A program made the position numbers and the translations under genes. DNA of 64,000 nucleotides from Alphaproteobacteria bacterium (lineage in GTDB: Bacteria > Pseudomonadota > Alphaproteobacteria > Pelagibacterales > Pelagibacteraceae): the NCBI GenBank assembly GCA_016870175.1, contig VGCG01000003.1, forward strand, positions 23,885 to 87,884, written 5' to 3'. Shown piece by piece: positions 17,502 through 26,583 of this stretch. How positions within the stretch are numbered: the stretch's first letter is position 1; the number at the start of each line of letters is the position of its first letter. The notes below the pieces were generated by a model that saw only the letters and a list, made by a program, of their open reading frames with translations, ran no database searches and was not told where the DNA came from.

Positions 17502-18050
17502 TTAATCTTTAACAAAAAAAACTGTTAATTCAGCGACTTTTATTCCAAACTTAGTCATTGTAGCTCTATTGATTGCAACTTTTTCATCTTGCATAAATAT
17601 CCAATCATCAAAAGTAATTTTGATTTTTTTGCCTTTAACTGGAACTAATAAAACATACTCAAATTTAAAAGCTGGACCGTAAGAATATCCTTTTGCCTTT
17701 CCAACAACGTCTCCTGCTGCTCCTTCATAATTATTTTCATCAATTTTATTAATTAACCACTGTCTTGTTTGGACTTCACCATCGTTCCAATTAAATTTTT
17801 CATCCAAGGTAAGCTTGTTACCATCCCACTTTCCATTTAAATCTGCTATAAATTGTCTTGTCACTTTACCAGATCTATTTTGAAGTATTCCCCAGGCTTT
17901 AATATTACCAGATAAATAATTTTCAATTATTAATCTTGGTTTTTTGTCTTTAAAATCTTCTGGTTTCATAGCGCTATTTTTCGAACAGCTTGTAATTAAG
18001 AATAAAGAAATTATCAATAAAATTGATCTTATTGGTATAAATTTAAGCAT
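17502..18050 (-). CDS. DUF3833 family lipoprotein
   Basis: It has a lipoprotein signal peptide: a charged start, a hydrophobic run (ILLIISLFLITS) and the lipobox-like ITSC with Cys at about residue 22. The mature part begins with short charged linkers, then KPRLIIENYLSGNIKAWGIL and RQFIADLNGKWDG, typical of DUF3833. The function is unknown; the family is found next to cyclopropane-synthase-like and DUF1365 genes. It lies 17 nt behind the methyltransferase gene, so the same operon. A periplasmic or membrane-surface lipid-related role is the simplest guess. Confidence 0.82.
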   Translation of the reverse strand: MLKFIPIRSILLIISLFLITSCSKNSAMKPEDFKDKKPRLIIENYLSGNIKAWGILQNRSGKVTRQFIADLNGKWDGNKLTLDEKFNWNDGEVQTRQWLINKIDENNYEGAAGDVVGKAKGYSYGPAFKFEYVLLVPVKGKKIKITFDDWIFMQDEKVAINRATMTKFGIKVAELTVFFVKD

Positions 18051-18067
18051 ATAGTTTAATTGATATA

Positions 18068-19246
18068 CTATTTGTTTAGAAGTGAGAATTGAATTAAATC
18101 AATATTCTTTGATTTAAAGCCTGCTTCACAGTAGCATAAGTAAAATTCCCACATTCTTTTGAAGTTTAAATCAAATCCCTGTTTTTTAATTAAATCCCAT
18201 TTTTTTAAAAAAGTATCTCTCCAAATTACCAATGTATTAGAATAATGATCTGCATAAGATTTGTATGAACTAAAAATTAGATTGTTGTTTGTAGCATATT
18301 TCTGCAAACTACCTATTGATGGCAGAAAGCCACCGGGAAAAATGTATTTTCGAATAAAATCTTGTTTATTTTTATATCGATCGTACAATCTTTCATTTAT
18401 CGTTATAGCCTGAATGGCTGCGATACCTCCATTAAATAAATTTTTTTTTATTACACTAAAATAACTATCTAAGTAATTTTGACCAACCGCTTCTATCATT
18501 TCTATTGATGCGATTGAATTATATTTGCTTTTTAGATCTCGATAATCTTTAATTTCTATATTTACTTTTTCATTTAAACCGCACTTATAAATTCTATTTT
18601 TAGCAAATTCGAATTGCTTTTGAGAAATAGTAATACAATCGAGTTTTACATTATAATTTTTTCCCAAATACTCTGCAAAACCTCCCCAACCACACCCAAT
18701 TTCAAGAATTTTATCTCCCTCGCTAGGTTTAATTAAATCTATCAATTTTTGGTATTTATTATTTTGAGCTTTTGATAGCTCTTTAGAATTTTCATCAAAT
18801 ATAGCACTAGAATAAGTCAAGGTATCATCTAACCATAAAGAAAAAAAATCATTTCCTAAGTCATAATGTTTAGCAATATTTTTTTTGCTACGATCTTTTG
18901 TGTTTTTAATTAATTTATTTCTCAAAAAATTAATTAAAGGAAAATCAAAAAAATTACTGAATTTGTAAATAATATTTATATTTTTAGCTAATAACTCAAT
19001 TAAATCTGAAAGGCTACTAGTTTGAAATTCACCTCTCATATAACATTCAGCAAAAGCTATATCTCCTCCTCTAATTAATTTAAACATTAAACTCGGAGAT
19101 TTAATTGTAATATGGCTTTTATGAGAACTTTCTGAGTCGCCAAACTTTAAAAGATCCCCCCTAAAAGTTGTAACTTCTAAATAGCCATATTTAATATTTT
19201 TTAAAAGATAAAATACTATATTGTCAGCTAGAGTATATAAGAACAT
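18068..19246 (-). CDS. Cyclopropane-fatty-acyl-phospholipid synthase family methyltransferase
   Basis: The SAM-dependent methyltransferase acts on unsaturated acyl chains in phospholipids. AKHYDLGNDFFSLWLD (125-140) and the SAM-binding LEIGCGWGGFAEYL (181-194) are diagnostic; the C-terminal part includes KYIFPGGFLPS and YADHYSNTLVIWR. The 392 aa compare with 382 in E. coli Cfa. Because the neighbours are a flavin oxidoreductase and DUF1365, it may not make cyclopropanes but methylate or modify acyl chains in a variant pathway, as for the UfaM-type enzymes of furan fatty acid synthesis. The start overlaps the DUF1365 stop by one base. Confidence 0.9.
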   Translation of the reverse strand: MFLYTLADNIVFYLLKNIKYGYLEVTTFRGDLLKFGDSESSHKSHITIKSPSLMFKLIRGGDIAFAECYMRGEFQTSSLSDLIELLAKNINIIYKFSNFFDFPLINFLRNKLIKNTKDRSKKNIAKHYDLGNDFFSLWLDDTLTYSSAIFDENSKELSKAQNNKYQKLIDLIKPSEGDKILEIGCGWGGFAEYLGKNYNVKLDCITISQKQFEFAKNRIYKCGLNEKVNIEIKDYRDLKSKYNSIASIEMIEAVGQNYLDSYFSVIKKNLFNGGIAAIQAITINERLYDRYKNKQDFIRKYIFPGGFLPSIGSLQKYATNNNLIFSSYKSYADHYSNTLVIWRDTFLKKWDLIKKQGFDLNFKRMWEFYLCYCEAGFKSKNIDLIQFSLLNK

Positions 19247-20010
19247 TAGTTTTCGATTGATACGCTATTGTATATTTTAATTTTTTTTTTAACAATTTTT
19301 ATTCCTTTAATCCATAATTTAAATGCCTCATAATGTATTGCAGCAATTATCTTAAAGGTCATTATCGGATGACTTAAATAAGCTTTAATTATTTCTTTAC
19401 TTGAAAAATCGACTCTTTGACCATCTTGCGATGCATACAATATTTTTCCATGTTGATCATACTGATCTATTATAACTAAAATTTTATCAGCGGGTTTCAA
19501 TATTTTAAAACGATAATTACAGTCCATTTCTATAAATGGTGATACATATAATTTTTTTGAACAACTATGTTTCAATAAATTTTCATTATTAATATTTTTA
19601 AAAATATAGGTATGCTGTTCACCGAATGTGTTTTTAACCTCATAAAGAATTGATATAAGCTGTTCGTTTACATCGTAAATATAAAAAACACTTAACGGAT
19701 TGAATACGTAACCTAGTATTCGTGGAAAACATAAAAGTTTTATTTTAATATCTTCTGTTTTGATATTATTTTTTTTTAAATGCTCAAGTACCCAATTAAT
19801 TAAAGATGAACCATCTCTCTTTCCATGATCTTTTTCGAAAAAGCTTATTAAATTAAATTTATTAAATGAAAAAAATTTTATTTTTTTATCTAGTATTTCT
19901 AATTCTGATAAATCAATTAATATTGAAAATATTTTATACTTAAAGAAGTGAGCTTTTGGTTTAAATCTTTTGTGAACGACAGTTCCATTATAAATAGAAG
20001 ATTTAATCAT
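19246..20010 (-). CDS. DUF1365 family protein
   Basis: Recognised by the order SSIYNGTVVHKRFKPKAHFF, then FKYKIFSILIDL, FFEKDHGKRDG and FNPLSVFYIYD, which form the DUF1365 core; 254 aa is the usual size. No signal peptide. The molecular role is not established, but the gene is almost always found between a flavin amine-oxidase-like gene and a CFA-type methyltransferase, as here. The start overlaps the upstream oxidoreductase by 8 nt, which implies coupled expression. An enzymatic or lipid-binding role in acyl-chain modification is an inference from context only. Confidence 0.88.
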   Translation of the reverse strand: MIKSSIYNGTVVHKRFKPKAHFFKYKIFSILIDLSELEILDKKIKFFSFNKFNLISFFEKDHGKRDGSSLINWVLEHLKKNNIKTEDIKIKLLCFPRILGYVFNPLSVFYIYDVNEQLISILYEVKNTFGEQHTYIFKNINNENLLKHSCSKKLYVSPFIEMDCNYRFKILKPADKILVIIDQYDQHGKILYASQDGQRVDFSSKEIIKAYLSHPIMTFKIIAAIHYEAFKLWIKGIKIVKKKIKIYNSVSIEN

Positions 20011-21250
20011 TTAACATTTTAAGTAAGTCAATTGAAGATTTTATTCCATCTTCATGAAATCCATAACCAAAATAACTTCCACTAAATAAGGTGTTCTTTT
20101 TATTTTGAATTTCTGGTAATTTTAATTGGCTCTTTAAAACATTTTCATCATAATAAGGATGCATAAACTCAATTTTTTTATAAACTAAGTTATCCTCAAT
20201 TTTAAAAAAAGGATTCATAGTTAAAAAAATATTTCTATCAATTTCAAGATTTTGTAATTGATTGAGCCAATAAGTTATTGATGATTGTTGAAGATTATTT
20301 GAATTTAAAGATGAATTCCATGAGCACCAAACTTTTCGATTTTTTGGCATTACAGCTTGATCGAAGTGTATTATCGCAATATTTTTTTTATATTTAAATT
20401 TTCCAAGAACCTCCTTTTCTTCTTTTGTTATGTCCGCTAAAATTTTTAAAGTTTCATCTGCATGAGTAGATAATACTACTTTATCGTAATTAAAAAATTC
20501 ACTCTCAGAACCATAATAAACTTTTACACCATTATCATTTCTAATAATTTTTTTTATTTCGTAATTTTTATAATATTCTCCACTAATATTAGCTAAAATT
20601 TTATCCACATAAGTTTTACTTCTATTTGTAACTGTAAACCATTGCGGCCTATTACTTAATTTAAATAAGCCATGATTTTTAAAAAAATTAATAAAAAAAA
20701 TTAACGGCATATTTGACGCTTCATAAGGTGGCATAGACCAAATGGCTGAAACCATTGGTATTATATGGTAATTTATAAAGTATTGTGAGATTTTTATATG
20801 CTTAAGATATTCACCAATTGTCATTTCTTTAGACAAACTTTTTATTTGAATTTTTTCACATCGATTATAAAAACTGATTATCTCAAAAAACATTTTAACA
20901 AATTTTAGATTAAAAAAATTTTTTTTATTGGAGAAAATACCTTTGATACCCTTACCGCAGTATTCTATGTTAGAGTCTTTAACAGTTACTGAAAAGGACA
21001 TATCGCTTTTTTCAATTTGAATGTTATTTTCCTCAAAAAAACTAATCAACTTAGGATAAGTTACTTTATTAAAAACCATAAATCCTATATCAACTTGTAC
21101 TTTTTGATTATTTCTATACTCAACATCAAGTGTATATGAATGACCTCCAAAACGGTCTTCTTTTTCAAATAAATCGACTTTATGTTTTTTTGATAGGTAG
21201 TATGCAGAACTCAATCCTGAAATTCCAGATCCTATTACTGCAATCTTCAT
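20003..21250 (-). CDS. NAD(P)/FAD-dependent oxidoreductase (amine-oxidase fold) of the lipid-modification set
   Basis: The Rossmann FAD motif GSGISGLSSAYYLSKKH (7-23) with FEKEDRFGGHSYT places it among amine-oxidase-fold flavoproteins, related to phytoene desaturases. QVDIGFMVFNKVTYPKL is a family-specific block. In alphaproteobacteria such genes lie with DUF1365 and CFA-type genes and some are controlled by the singlet-oxygen RpoE/ChrR system; a desaturase or dehydrogenase acting on acyl chains would fit. It is the first gene of a four-gene run with DUF1365, the methyltransferase and DUF3833. No sigma or anti-sigma gene is nearby. Confidence 0.85.
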   Translation of the reverse strand: MKIAVIGSGISGLSSAYYLSKKHKVDLFEKEDRFGGHSYTLDVEYRNNQKVQVDIGFMVFNKVTYPKLISFFEENNIQIEKSDMSFSVTVKDSNIEYCGKGIKGIFSNKKNFFNLKFVKMFFEIISFYNRCEKIQIKSLSKEMTIGEYLKHIKISQYFINYHIIPMVSAIWSMPPYEASNMPLIFFINFFKNHGLFKLSNRPQWFTVTNRSKTYVDKILANISGEYYKNYEIKKIIRNDNGVKVYYGSESEFFNYDKVVLSTHADETLKILADITKEEKEVLGKFKYKKNIAIIHFDQAVMPKNRKVWCSWNSSLNSNNLQQSSITYWLNQLQNLEIDRNIFLTMNPFFKIEDNLVYKKIEFMHPYYDENVLKSQLKLPEIQNKKNTLFSGSYFGYGFHEDGIKSSIDLLKMLND

Positions 21251-21342
21251 TATTTTTTAGTATTTTTATCAATTAATATTTTTAGACTCATTAATAGCAG
21301 AGAATGAAAAAAATTCATTTTCGTTTAATCATTAAATATTTA

Positions 21343-22212
21343 TTAATTTTTTTTTGCTAATACGTGTAGGTTATAAAATTGAAGTAGAACTGCAATAATA
21401 ACTATTGTTCCACCAAGCAAAATTGTGCTTGGTGGTTTTTCAGCTAAAAAAATCCACGCCCATATCGGACCTAAAACCGCCTCTGTAAGCATAATTATTC
21501 CTACCATGGCGGATGGGGTTGTTTGTGCTCCAATTGTTATTAAAATAAAACCGATTCCTAATTGTAAAAATCCTGCTAAAAAGCCCAAAAAGATATCATT
21601 CGGAGAAATTATAATTTTTTCAGACATCAAATAACCAATCATCAACGAAAATATCCCTGCTATAAATTGAATAGGGATCATATCAACGTTAGGATATTTT
21701 CTAATTATCAAAATTAAAACTGCAAAAGATAATGGCATAATGAAAGAGACTATGTTTCCAAGCATTTGGCCGCCAGACAAAGAATTCCCAATCATTAAAA
21801 AAATACCAGCAATAGCCAAAATGATTGATGTCAATGTTATTACTGAAATTTTTTCTTTTAAAAAAAAATATCCAAAAATTGCCAAAAAAATTGTTTGTGT
21901 TTGAAGAATGAAATTAACATTTGCAACCGAAGTGTTATACATTGCAAATACGTATCCACAAAAACCCAACGACAAAATTAAGCCTCCCAAAATTCCAGGA
22001 ATGCCTGAGATATAAAATATTTTAAAGATTTTTTGTTTATAAGTAAAAATTAAGTAAAAATTAATAACAATTAAAAAAAAAATAGTTCTCCAAAATAAAA
22101 TTTGCCAGGGACTTGCACCTTCAAACAACTTTACAATAAGCCCTCCAAAACTTAAGGTCGATGCACCTAAAAAAACTAATAACGGTCCTGGCAATTTTTT
22201 AATTAAATTCAT
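21343..22212 (-). CDS. EamA/DMT-family permease behind the 5-oxoprolinase genes
   Basis: Two EamA repeats with ten predicted helices fill the 289 residues; the repeat ends FGYFFLKEKISVITLTSIIL and GPIWAWIFLAEKPPSTILL are typical. The start overlaps the end of pxpC by 14 nt on the same strand, so it is cotranscribed with pxpBC. Its substrate may be 5-oxoproline, glutamate or a related metabolite, but only the operon supports that. Repeats and length are normal and nothing is missing. Confidence 0.82.
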   Translation of the reverse strand: MNLIKKLPGPLLVFLGASTLSFGGLIVKLFEGASPWQILFWRTIFFLIVINFYLIFTYKQKIFKIFYISGIPGILGGLILSLGFCGYVFAMYNTSVANVNFILQTQTIFLAIFGYFFLKEKISVITLTSIILAIAGIFLMIGNSLSGGQMLGNIVSFIMPLSFAVLILIIRKYPNVDMIPIQFIAGIFSLMIGYLMSEKIIISPNDIFLGFLAGFLQLGIGFILITIGAQTTPSAMVGIIMLTEAVLGPIWAWIFLAEKPPSTILLGGTIVIIAVLLQFYNLHVLAKKN

Positions 22213-23173
22213 TTAAATTTTTTGCATATTTATCAATTTCATTTAAATATTTTTTATATAGTTCTTCAGCTTCTTCAAGATTTACTTCTTTAAAATTAAC
22301 TTCGGAATTAGGCATCAGCTGAGCTATATTATCCAAATCAGCAGATATGACTGTTGCTATTTTTGGATAACCTCCGATTGTTCCATGGTCTGCAAGCATG
22401 ATAATTGGATTACCATCTGCTGGAACTTGAATAGTGCCTTTAATTATCCCTTCTGACCTAATATTTGTGTTTACTATATTTTCCAGCTCAGGTCCTGATA
22501 ATCGAATACCCATGCGATCAACCAAATTTGTAATTTTAAATGACTCGGTAAAAAATATTTTTTTTGATTTTTCAGAAAAGAAATCGAAATTTGTTCCTTT
22601 CATTACTCTAATAACTTTTTCTCTAGAATTTTTAAATCCTGTTTGTCTTTCTCTAAGAACTTCATTAAATTCATTTTTAATGAAAATTTTTTCACCAATT
22701 GAAAATTTTTTTCCATTATTGGGACCTATTCCTGCTTTGGTATTTATAGAATAACTATTCCAGATTTTTTTTAAATTAAAACCACCTTTAATTGCTAAAT
22801 AGCCATATAAGGAATTTTTAGTTGATTTAATATCAATTTGATCTCCATGATTAAGATAATAGATCTGATAGCAGTTACCTTTTTCAATACTTGAATTGTT
22901 TCGAATAACATCAAATATAATTTCACCTGAAATACACACCGCAACTTTACCATTATATAGTTTTAAAAGAGGTCCTTGAAATGCAAACTCAATAACCCCC
23001 TCATTAATATTATTATTTAATATGAGATTAGATAACTTAAAATTTTTTTGATCTACAGCTCCACTAACTGTAATTCCAAGATGATATAGATGATTTCTTC
23101 CTGAGTCTTGAATGGTTGTATTAGTACCGGGCCTACAAACTTCAAAATAAATATTTTTATTTCCAATTATCAT
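22199..23173 (-). CDS. pxpC: 5-oxoprolinase subunit C (PxpC, KipA/biotin-dependent carboxylase-like)
   Basis: With PxpA and PxpB it hydrolyses 5-oxoproline (pyroglutamate) to glutamate using ATP. Family signals are EVCRPGTNTTIQDSGRNHLYH at the N-terminus (read as two pieces) and YGYLAIKGGF, GIGPNNGK, RMGIRLSGPEL, SEGIIKGTIQVPADGNPII and MLADHGTIGGYPKIA downstream. At 324 aa it is the usual length. It overlaps pxpB by 17 nt and is followed by an overlapping DMT permease gene. Urea-amidolyase relatives share the fold, but a biotin domain is absent. Confidence 0.9.
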   Translation of the reverse strand: MIIGNKNIYFEVCRPGTNTTIQDSGRNHLYHLGITVSGAVDQKNFKLSNLILNNNINEGVIEFAFQGPLLKLYNGKVAVCISGEIIFDVIRNNSSIEKGNCYQIYYLNHGDQIDIKSTKNSLYGYLAIKGGFNLKKIWNSYSINTKAGIGPNNGKKFSIGEKIFIKNEFNEVLRERQTGFKNSREKVIRVMKGTNFDFFSEKSKKIFFTESFKITNLVDRMGIRLSGPELENIVNTNIRSEGIIKGTIQVPADGNPIIMLADHGTIGGYPKIATVISADLDNIAQLMPNSEVNFKEVNLEEAEELYKKYLNEIDKYAKNLNEFN

Positions 23174-23840
23174 GTTGTTTTTTGGTAATTGGATAAAACT
23201 TTATTTTATCACCAGGGTTAATTAAATTAGGTTTAATTTCATCAAGTTTATTAAAAATTTTTAGCGGGGTATTTCCAATAATATTCCAACCTCCAGGGCT
23301 TTGAGATGTATAAATATTCGTAAACTGTTCAGTTATTCCAACAGAACCCTCAGGAACATTTACCCTTGGTGTTTCTAATCTTTGACAACGAATTTTTTCG
23401 TTAATATCTCCTAAAAAAGGCATACCAGCTACAAATCCAGTCATATAACAAAAATATTCCTGTTGATAAAACAAATCTAAGATTTGTTCTTTTGATTGAT
23501 TGGTTATTTTAGTTATTCTTTCAAAATCAAGCGCAAAATCTCCTTCTGAACAAATAGGTATTTTTATGTTTTGATGAGAGGTTTTTTTAAAATTAATTAG
23601 TTTTAAATTTAAAACAAAATCCTTTACTTTTTGATAGTTAGTAATAGATAAATCTAAACTTATTATCAGTTTGTTATAGGATGGGGTTAAGTTAATTATC
23701 CCTTCAATTTTTTTTAACTCATTAAGTTTTGAGATTTGGTTAAAAAAATTGATCACTCTAGAATTTATTTCTTGATTAACTTCAGAGCCAAAATCACAAT
23801 AAACAGCTGCGTCACCAAGAGGTAGTATATTTTTAATCAT
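23157..23840 (-). CDS. pxpB: 5-oxoprolinase subunit B (PxpB, KipI-like)
   Basis: A typical PxpB: LPLGDAAVYCDFG at the start, then CYMTGFVAGMPFLGDI, PRVNVPEGSVGI and SPGGWNIIGNTPLKIF. It forms the complex with PxpC and PxpA that turns 5-oxoproline into glutamate; in Bacillus the homologue KipI inhibits the kinase KinA, but that partner is not expected here. 227 aa is normal. The start is only 27 bp from the start of pxpA on the other strand, so a compact bidirectional promoter should drive both halves. Confidence 0.92.
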   Translation of the reverse strand: MIKNILPLGDAAVYCDFGSEVNQEINSRVINFFNQISKLNELKKIEGIINLTPSYNKLIISLDLSITNYQKVKDFVLNLKLINFKKTSHQNIKIPICSEGDFALDFERITKITNQSKEQILDLFYQQEYFCYMTGFVAGMPFLGDINEKIRCQRLETPRVNVPEGSVGITEQFTNIYTSQSPGGWNIIGNTPLKIFNKLDEIKPNLINPGDKIKFYPITKKQHDNWK

Positions 23841-23867
23841 TGCATGTTATACTTAAGATTTATAAGT

Positions 23868-24641
23868 ATGGAAATTAATATCAACTGTGATTTAGGCGAA
23901 AAATCTAAATATCATTCAAATAAAAACGATCCTGATTTGCTCAAATTAGTTAATTCAGCAAATATTGCTTGCGGCTATCACGCTGGTGATAACGAGTCAA
24001 TGAATCAAGTTGTTGAAATTTCAAAAAAGAATGGTGTAAGTATTGGAGCACATCCATCATTTTATGATTTAGAAAATTTCGGAAGAAATAGAATGTATCT
24101 TTCCCCTGCTGAAATAAGAAAATTAGTAATTGATCAATATGAAATATTAGAAAAAATTGCATCAGGTCATGGAGAAAAAGTTACTCATATAAAACCACAT
24201 GGTGCTTTGAATAATATGGCCTGTGAGGATATTGAACTTGCAACTACCCTAGCAAAAACTATAAATGAAATAAATAAAAATTTAATTTACTTGGTACCTA
24301 CAGGATCCAAAATGGAACAAGCGGCTCAAAAACTCGACATGAAAATCGCTTGTGAAATTTTCGCAGATAGAAATTACGAAGATGACGGAAATTTAGTTTC
24401 TAGAAAAAAATCTAATGCATTAATTACTGATCCCAATCTAGCTAAAAAACACGTTTTAAGCATGGTTAAAAATCAGGCCCTTAATTGTTATAGCGGAAAG
24501 CAAATTCAGTGTGAAATAGACTCTGTATGTATACACGGTGACAATGAAAATGCATTGGTAGCCGCAAAATTTATCAGAGAGAGTCTTTTAGAAAATGGAA
24601 TTACTTTAAAACCCTTAAATAAAATGGCTAAATTTATATAG
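23868..24641 (+). CDS. pxpA: 5-oxoprolinase subunit A (PxpA, LamB/YcsF family)
   Basis: The conserved start MEININCDLGEKSKYH fixes the ATG at 23868; an ATG 24 nt upstream (23844) would add residues not seen in the family and run into the pxpB leader. Other blocks are SANIACGYHAGD, IGAHPSFYDLENFGR, HIKPHGALNNMA and CIHGDNENAL, matching a sugar-deacetylase-like barrel. The product catalyses 5-oxoproline ring opening with PxpBC. The gene ends directly at the start of the next gene with no spacer (TAG then ATG). Confidence 0.93.
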   Translation: MEININCDLGEKSKYHSNKNDPDLLKLVNSANIACGYHAGDNESMNQVVEISKKNGVSIGAHPSFYDLENFGRNRMYLSPAEIRKLVIDQYEILEKIASGHGEKVTHIKPHGALNNMACEDIELATTLAKTINEINKNLIYLVPTGSKMEQAAQKLDMKIACEIFADRNYEDDGNLVSRKKSNALITDPNLAKKHVLSMVKNQALNCYSGKQIQCEIDSVCIHGDNENALVAAKFIRESLLENGITLKPLNKMAKFI

Positions 24642-25139
24642 ATGTCAAAAAAAATTATTCTCCTCATATTTACACTTTTAACTTTTACTAACATTTGTTA
24701 TTCTGCCGGTTCCTCTGGTGGGTCTTCAGACAATTCCTCCAATAAAACTGATTATAGTAAAGCAGTTGATTTAATTAATTCTGCAAAAAAATATGAAAAA
24801 AAAGAACAAAATGACAAAGCTCAAGAAAAATACAAAAAAGCCAATGAATTGTTAATAAAATCAAACAATGACAAACCTAATAATGCAGATACTTTGAATT
24901 ATTTAGGATTTACAACTAGAAAACTAGGCGATTATGTGAATGGAGAAAAGTATTATTTAGAAGGACTAGCTATAGATCCCAATCACAAAGGTATTAACGA
25001 ATATTTAGGAGAGCTTTACGTAGTTACAGGAAGAATTGAATTAGCTAATGAAAGGCTATCAGTTCTAGAGTCATGCAAATGTGAAGAGTATAATGAATTA
25101 AAAGAAATAATTCAGGGAACTAAAAAATCAAAATTTTAA
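24642..25139 (+). CDS. Exported tetratricopeptide-repeat protein
   Basis: A Sec signal peptide (charged start, IILLIFTLLTFTNICYS, cleavage near residue 22) is followed by a Gly/Ser/Asn-rich linker and two to three TPR helices: KAVDLINSAKKYEKKEQNDK, ADTLNYLGFTTRKLGDY, GINEYLGELYVVTGRIELA. The two cysteines in SCKCEEY near the end are unusual. 165 aa. A periplasmic scaffold or assembly factor is likely; the partner is unknown. ATG follows the pxpA stop without a gap, so translation may be coupled, though a link to 5-oxoprolinase is not evident. Its stop overlaps the convergent aldehyde dehydrogenase by 4 nt. Confidence 0.78.
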   Translation: MSKKIILLIFTLLTFTNICYSAGSSGGSSDNSSNKTDYSKAVDLINSAKKYEKKEQNDKAQEKYKKANELLIKSNNDKPNNADTLNYLGFTTRKLGDYVNGEKYYLEGLAIDPNHKGINEYLGELYVVTGRIELANERLSVLESCKCEEYNELKEIIQGTKKSKF

Positions 25140-26569
25140 TTCCAGCCACCTACAGCCTTTACCTCTAAAAATTCCTCAAGACCATAAGTACCGGCTTCAC
25201 GCCCAATACCAGAGTGTTTAAATCCCCCAAAAGGTGCGTCGTCAGCGATACCTGCTCCATTAACCTCCACCATCCCAGATCTTAACTTTCTAACTAATCT
25301 TTTAATTTTTTCTGGATCTTGAGTTTGGATATAATTCGTTAATCCGTATGGAGTGTCATTTGCAATTTGAATAGCCTGTTCCTCTGTTTCAAATGGTATT
25401 ACTGACAATACTGGTCCAAATATTTCTGTTTTTGCAATTACCATATCATTACTTACATCAGCAAAAACAGTAGGTTTGACATAGTAACCTTTTTCAAGAC
25501 CTTTTGGCTTGCCGAGACCTCCTGCTATTAAATTTGCTCCTTGATCAATACCTTTTTGAATTAACTTTTGAATTTTATTAAATTGAGCTTCAGAAATAAC
25601 TGGTCCGATATGATCTCCTGCTTTTTCAGGATCACCAACTTTAAATTCATTGGTATATTTTTTTAGCCTTTCTATAGCTTCCTTATAAATTGATTTTTCA
25701 ACTAACATTCGAGTCGGCGCATTACAGGATTGACCAGAATTCTTGAAACATCTAAATGCTCCTCTCTCTATTGCTTCAGAGTCCGCATCTTTAAAAATAA
25801 TATTTGCTCCTTTACCACCAAGCTCTAAACTAATTCTCTTAAAATCTTTTGCAGCATTTTGCGAAATTAAAGCACCTGCTCTTGTTGATCCAGTAAATGA
25901 AATCATATTAATATCTGGGTGACTGGTTAAAGCATTGCCTGTTGTAGCACCATCACCATTAACAAGATTAAATACACCATTTGGAAATTTTACTTCATGG
26001 ATAATTTCAGCAAGTATAATTGATGATAAAGGTGCTAACTCAGATGGCTTTAAAACCATTGTACATCCAGAAGCTAAAGCAGGAATTACTTTTAAGCATA
26101 CCTGGTTCATTGGCCAGTTCCAAGGAGTAATTAATGCACAAATTCCTTTCGACTCATATATAAGCCTTTGATTTGGAGCATGTTCACCTAAGGGTTTTTC
26201 AAAATTAAAGTTTTTTAAATGTTTAATAAAAGATTTTATATGGGTTGCTCCACTACTAACTTGCGATTTACTTGCAAAATCCTTTGGGGCGCCCATTTCC
26301 ATTCTAATAGCAATAGCGATTTCATCCCAACGTTTAATATAATTTTCATAAACTTTCTCTATCAGCTCTACTCTTTGTTTTTTAGAGGAAAAAGCCCAAG
26401 TCTCAAACGCTTTCTTTGCAGCACTAACAGCCAAATCTACATCTTCTTTTTCGCCAAGAGATATAACAGCTACATTTTCCTCAGTTGCTGGATTAATTAT
26501 ATTTATTAATTTAGAGCTTTTGGGCTTAACCCAATGACCATTAATATAGAAATTTTTTTTATCCAACAT
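25136..26569 (-). CDS. Aldehyde dehydrogenase (NAD(P)+), linked to guanidino hydrolase
   Basis: Catalytic residues of the ALDH superfamily are present: N151 in TPWNWP, K174 in LKPSE, E249 in SLELGGKG and C282 in GQSCNAPTRM. 477 aa is a normal length. It lies 14 nt behind the agmatinase-family gene on the same strand. After amidino hydrolysis and transamination an omega-amino or semialdehyde product would need such an enzyme, for example 4-aminobutanal to 4-aminobutyrate, but no aminotransferase is next to it and the substrate is not readable from motifs. Confidence 0.88.
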   Translation of the reverse strand: MLDKKNFYINGHWVKPKSSKLINIINPATEENVAVISLGEKEDVDLAVSAAKKAFETWAFSSKKQRVELIEKVYENYIKRWDEIAIAIRMEMGAPKDFASKSQVSSGATHIKSFIKHLKNFNFEKPLGEHAPNQRLIYESKGICALITPWNWPMNQVCLKVIPALASGCTMVLKPSELAPLSSIILAEIIHEVKFPNGVFNLVNGDGATTGNALTSHPDINMISFTGSTRAGALISQNAAKDFKRISLELGGKGANIIFKDADSEAIERGAFRCFKNSGQSCNAPTRMLVEKSIYKEAIERLKKYTNEFKVGDPEKAGDHIGPVISEAQFNKIQKLIQKGIDQGANLIAGGLGKPKGLEKGYYVKPTVFADVSNDMVIAKTEIFGPVLSVIPFETEEQAIQIANDTPYGLTNYIQTQDPEKIKRLVRKLRSGMVEVNGAGIADDAPFGGFKHSGIGREAGTYGLEEFLEVKAVGGWN

Positions 26570-26583
26570 ATGAAAACTATTCT

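Noticed and set aside
23844..23867. Upstream ATG for pxpA
   Set aside because: The family begins at the residues encoded from 23868 (MEININCDLGE).
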